From NCBI GenBank assembly GCA_002327905.1, contig DCUY01000048.1, positions 1-7,250 on the forward strand: a DNA stretch of 7,250 nt, written 5' to 3'. This document shows positions 6,919 through 7,250 of this stretch, one piece after another (position 1 is the first letter of the stretch; every line of letters begins with the position of its first letter). Both the position numbers and the translations under genes were made by a program. This DNA is from Caldifarciminota bacterium UBA2202. Lineage in GTDB: Bacteria > Hydrothermota > 32-111. The notes below the pieces were generated by a model that searched no databases, was not told where the DNA came from, and saw only the letters and a list, made by a program, of their open reading frames with translations.

Positions 6919-6932
6919 ATTCTTTTAAAAAA
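6919..6932 (-). promoter_or_regulatory. 14-nt tRNA-tyrS junction with U6 run
   Basis: On the minus strand the tRNA discriminator base is followed at once by six Ts (6932-6927), then AAAAGAAT and the tyrS ATG. The stretch could be the 3' trailer cut during tRNA maturation, a weak terminator tract, and the tyrS leader all at once. The only purine-rich element, AAAAGA, is a poor Shine-Dalgarno match. Confidence 0.4.
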
Positions 6933-7005
6933 TGACGGCACAGGGATTTGAACCCCGGACACGTGGATTATGATTCCACTGCTCTACCAACTGAGCTATG
7001 CCGCC
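6933..7005 (-). tRNA. tRNA with CAU anticodon, probably elongator tRNA-Met
   Basis: The 73-nt cloverleaf folds fully on the minus strand. The acceptor stem is GGCGGCA with TGCCGTC (one G-T pair) and the D stem is GCTC/GAGC. The anticodon stem GTGGA/TCCAC encloses the loop ATCATAA, with anticodon CAT at 6972-6970. The variable region is five bases. The T stem CGGGG/CCCTG (one G-T pair) has the loop TTCAAAT. The discriminator is A. The G1-C72 pair and the absence of three G-C pairs next to the anticodon loop argue against initiator tRNA. Elongator Met is preferred, but Ile2 (lysidine-modified CAU) cannot be excluded by eye. CCA is not encoded. The gene lies 6 bp after the PPIase stop and 14 bp before tyrS, in the same orientation, suggesting co-transcription and excision by RNase P and RNase Z. 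Confidence 0.96.
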
Positions 7006-7011
7006 TTTTCA

Positions 7012-7250
7012 TTATCTGTAATCTTTAACTATGTAATTGCTCTTCAGATTTCTCATCCAGTCAGCCACAATCGTCTGCTGTTTCTTTGACATTATAGTCT
7101 GATAATATTTTTCAAAGAGTTTCTGCACCGAATCCTGAGGTATCTCCTCTGTCTTTAAGACTCTGAATATGTAGCCGTTATCTTCTCCTGTGACATAAAA
7201 GACTTTATTCATTTCAGCAGAGAAAATTGCTCCGAAGAGAGGAGAATTTG
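7012..7250 (-). CDS. C-terminal end of a SurA/PpiC-like periplasmic peptidyl-prolyl isomerase
   Basis: Only the last 79 or so residues are present. The frame stays open to the window edge, so the Met at 7212 is internal. The fragment reads as the tail of a parvulin-type prolyl isomerase or chaperone. SPLFGAIFSAE leads into a short strand pair with NGYIFRVLKTEEI, matching the family's end of a PpiC domain (product-facing strand GY-I-KV). A long polar helix (residues counted from Met 7212: about 25-50, with VQKLFEKYYQTIMSKKQQ) and the WMRNLKSNYIVKDY terminus follow, typical of SurA/PpiD C-termini. Such proteins help outer-membrane and periplasmic proteins fold. The assignment rests on pattern only, because the catalytic domain lies outside the window. 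The TAA is 6 bp before the tRNA. Confidence 0.62.
   Translation of the reverse strand, partial: NSPLFGAIFSAEMNKVFYVTGEDNGYIFRVLKTEEIPQDSVQKLFEKYYQTIMSKKQQTIVADWMRNLKSNYIVKDYR

Noticed and set aside
6919..6932. T-box or other tRNA-sensing leader for tyrS
   Set aside because: Only 14 bases separate the tRNA from the start codon, far too short for any riboswitch.
7011..7039. Promoter-like GATAAT just before the tRNA on the minus strand
   Set aside because: It contains the PPIase stop codon, and the hexamer 17 bases upstream (CAATTA) does not resemble TTGACA. A single -10-like match is not enough.

Overview
The window is a moderately AT-rich, gene-dense bacterial segment made almost entirely of housekeeping-type genes. 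A SurA/PpiC-like periplasmic chaperone and a small protein with a signal peptide suggest a diderm (Gram-negative-type) bacterium. The sequence alone does not fix the phylum. Several proteins are divergent from the familiar model-organism versions (aldolase phosphate loop, TyrRS HxGH motif), which would suit a little-studied or uncultured lineage. That is inference.

Layout: two compact blocks run towards each other. The plus-strand block (1-3124) holds the 3' part of a class II aldolase gene, a dGTPase-family HD phosphohydrolase (dgt), a small DUF2062 membrane protein, and a TPR-containing protein of unknown function. Spacings are 10 bp, a 1-bp overlap and a 17-bp overlap, so this reads as one transcription unit. 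The minus-strand block (7250 down to 3125) holds, in transcription order, the 3' end of a SurA/PpiC-like peptidyl-prolyl isomerase gene, a tRNA with anticodon CAU (elongator Met is favoured), tyrosyl-tRNA synthetase (tyrS), a small secreted protein of unknown function with a TTG start, quinolinate synthase (nadA), and a GNAT-type acetyltransferase-like protein. Gaps are 6 bp, 14 bp, a 17-bp overlap, 1 bp and 9 bp, so this also reads as one unit. The two blocks meet tail to tail with no bases between their stop codons.

Functionally the window covers glycolysis/gluconeogenesis (aldolase), dNTP pool control (dgt), translation (tRNA, tyrS), NAD synthesis (nadA) and envelope protein folding (PPIase), plus four proteins without a secure role. 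I see no mobile element, CRISPR array, toxin-antitoxin pair, defence island or biosynthetic cluster. There is no gene-free stretch longer than about 20 bp outside the tRNA. The most interesting architecture is the tRNA wedged between two protein genes: its processing would define the 3' end of the PPIase message and leave tyrS with a 14-nt, nearly Shine-Dalgarno-free leader that starts with a U6 run.
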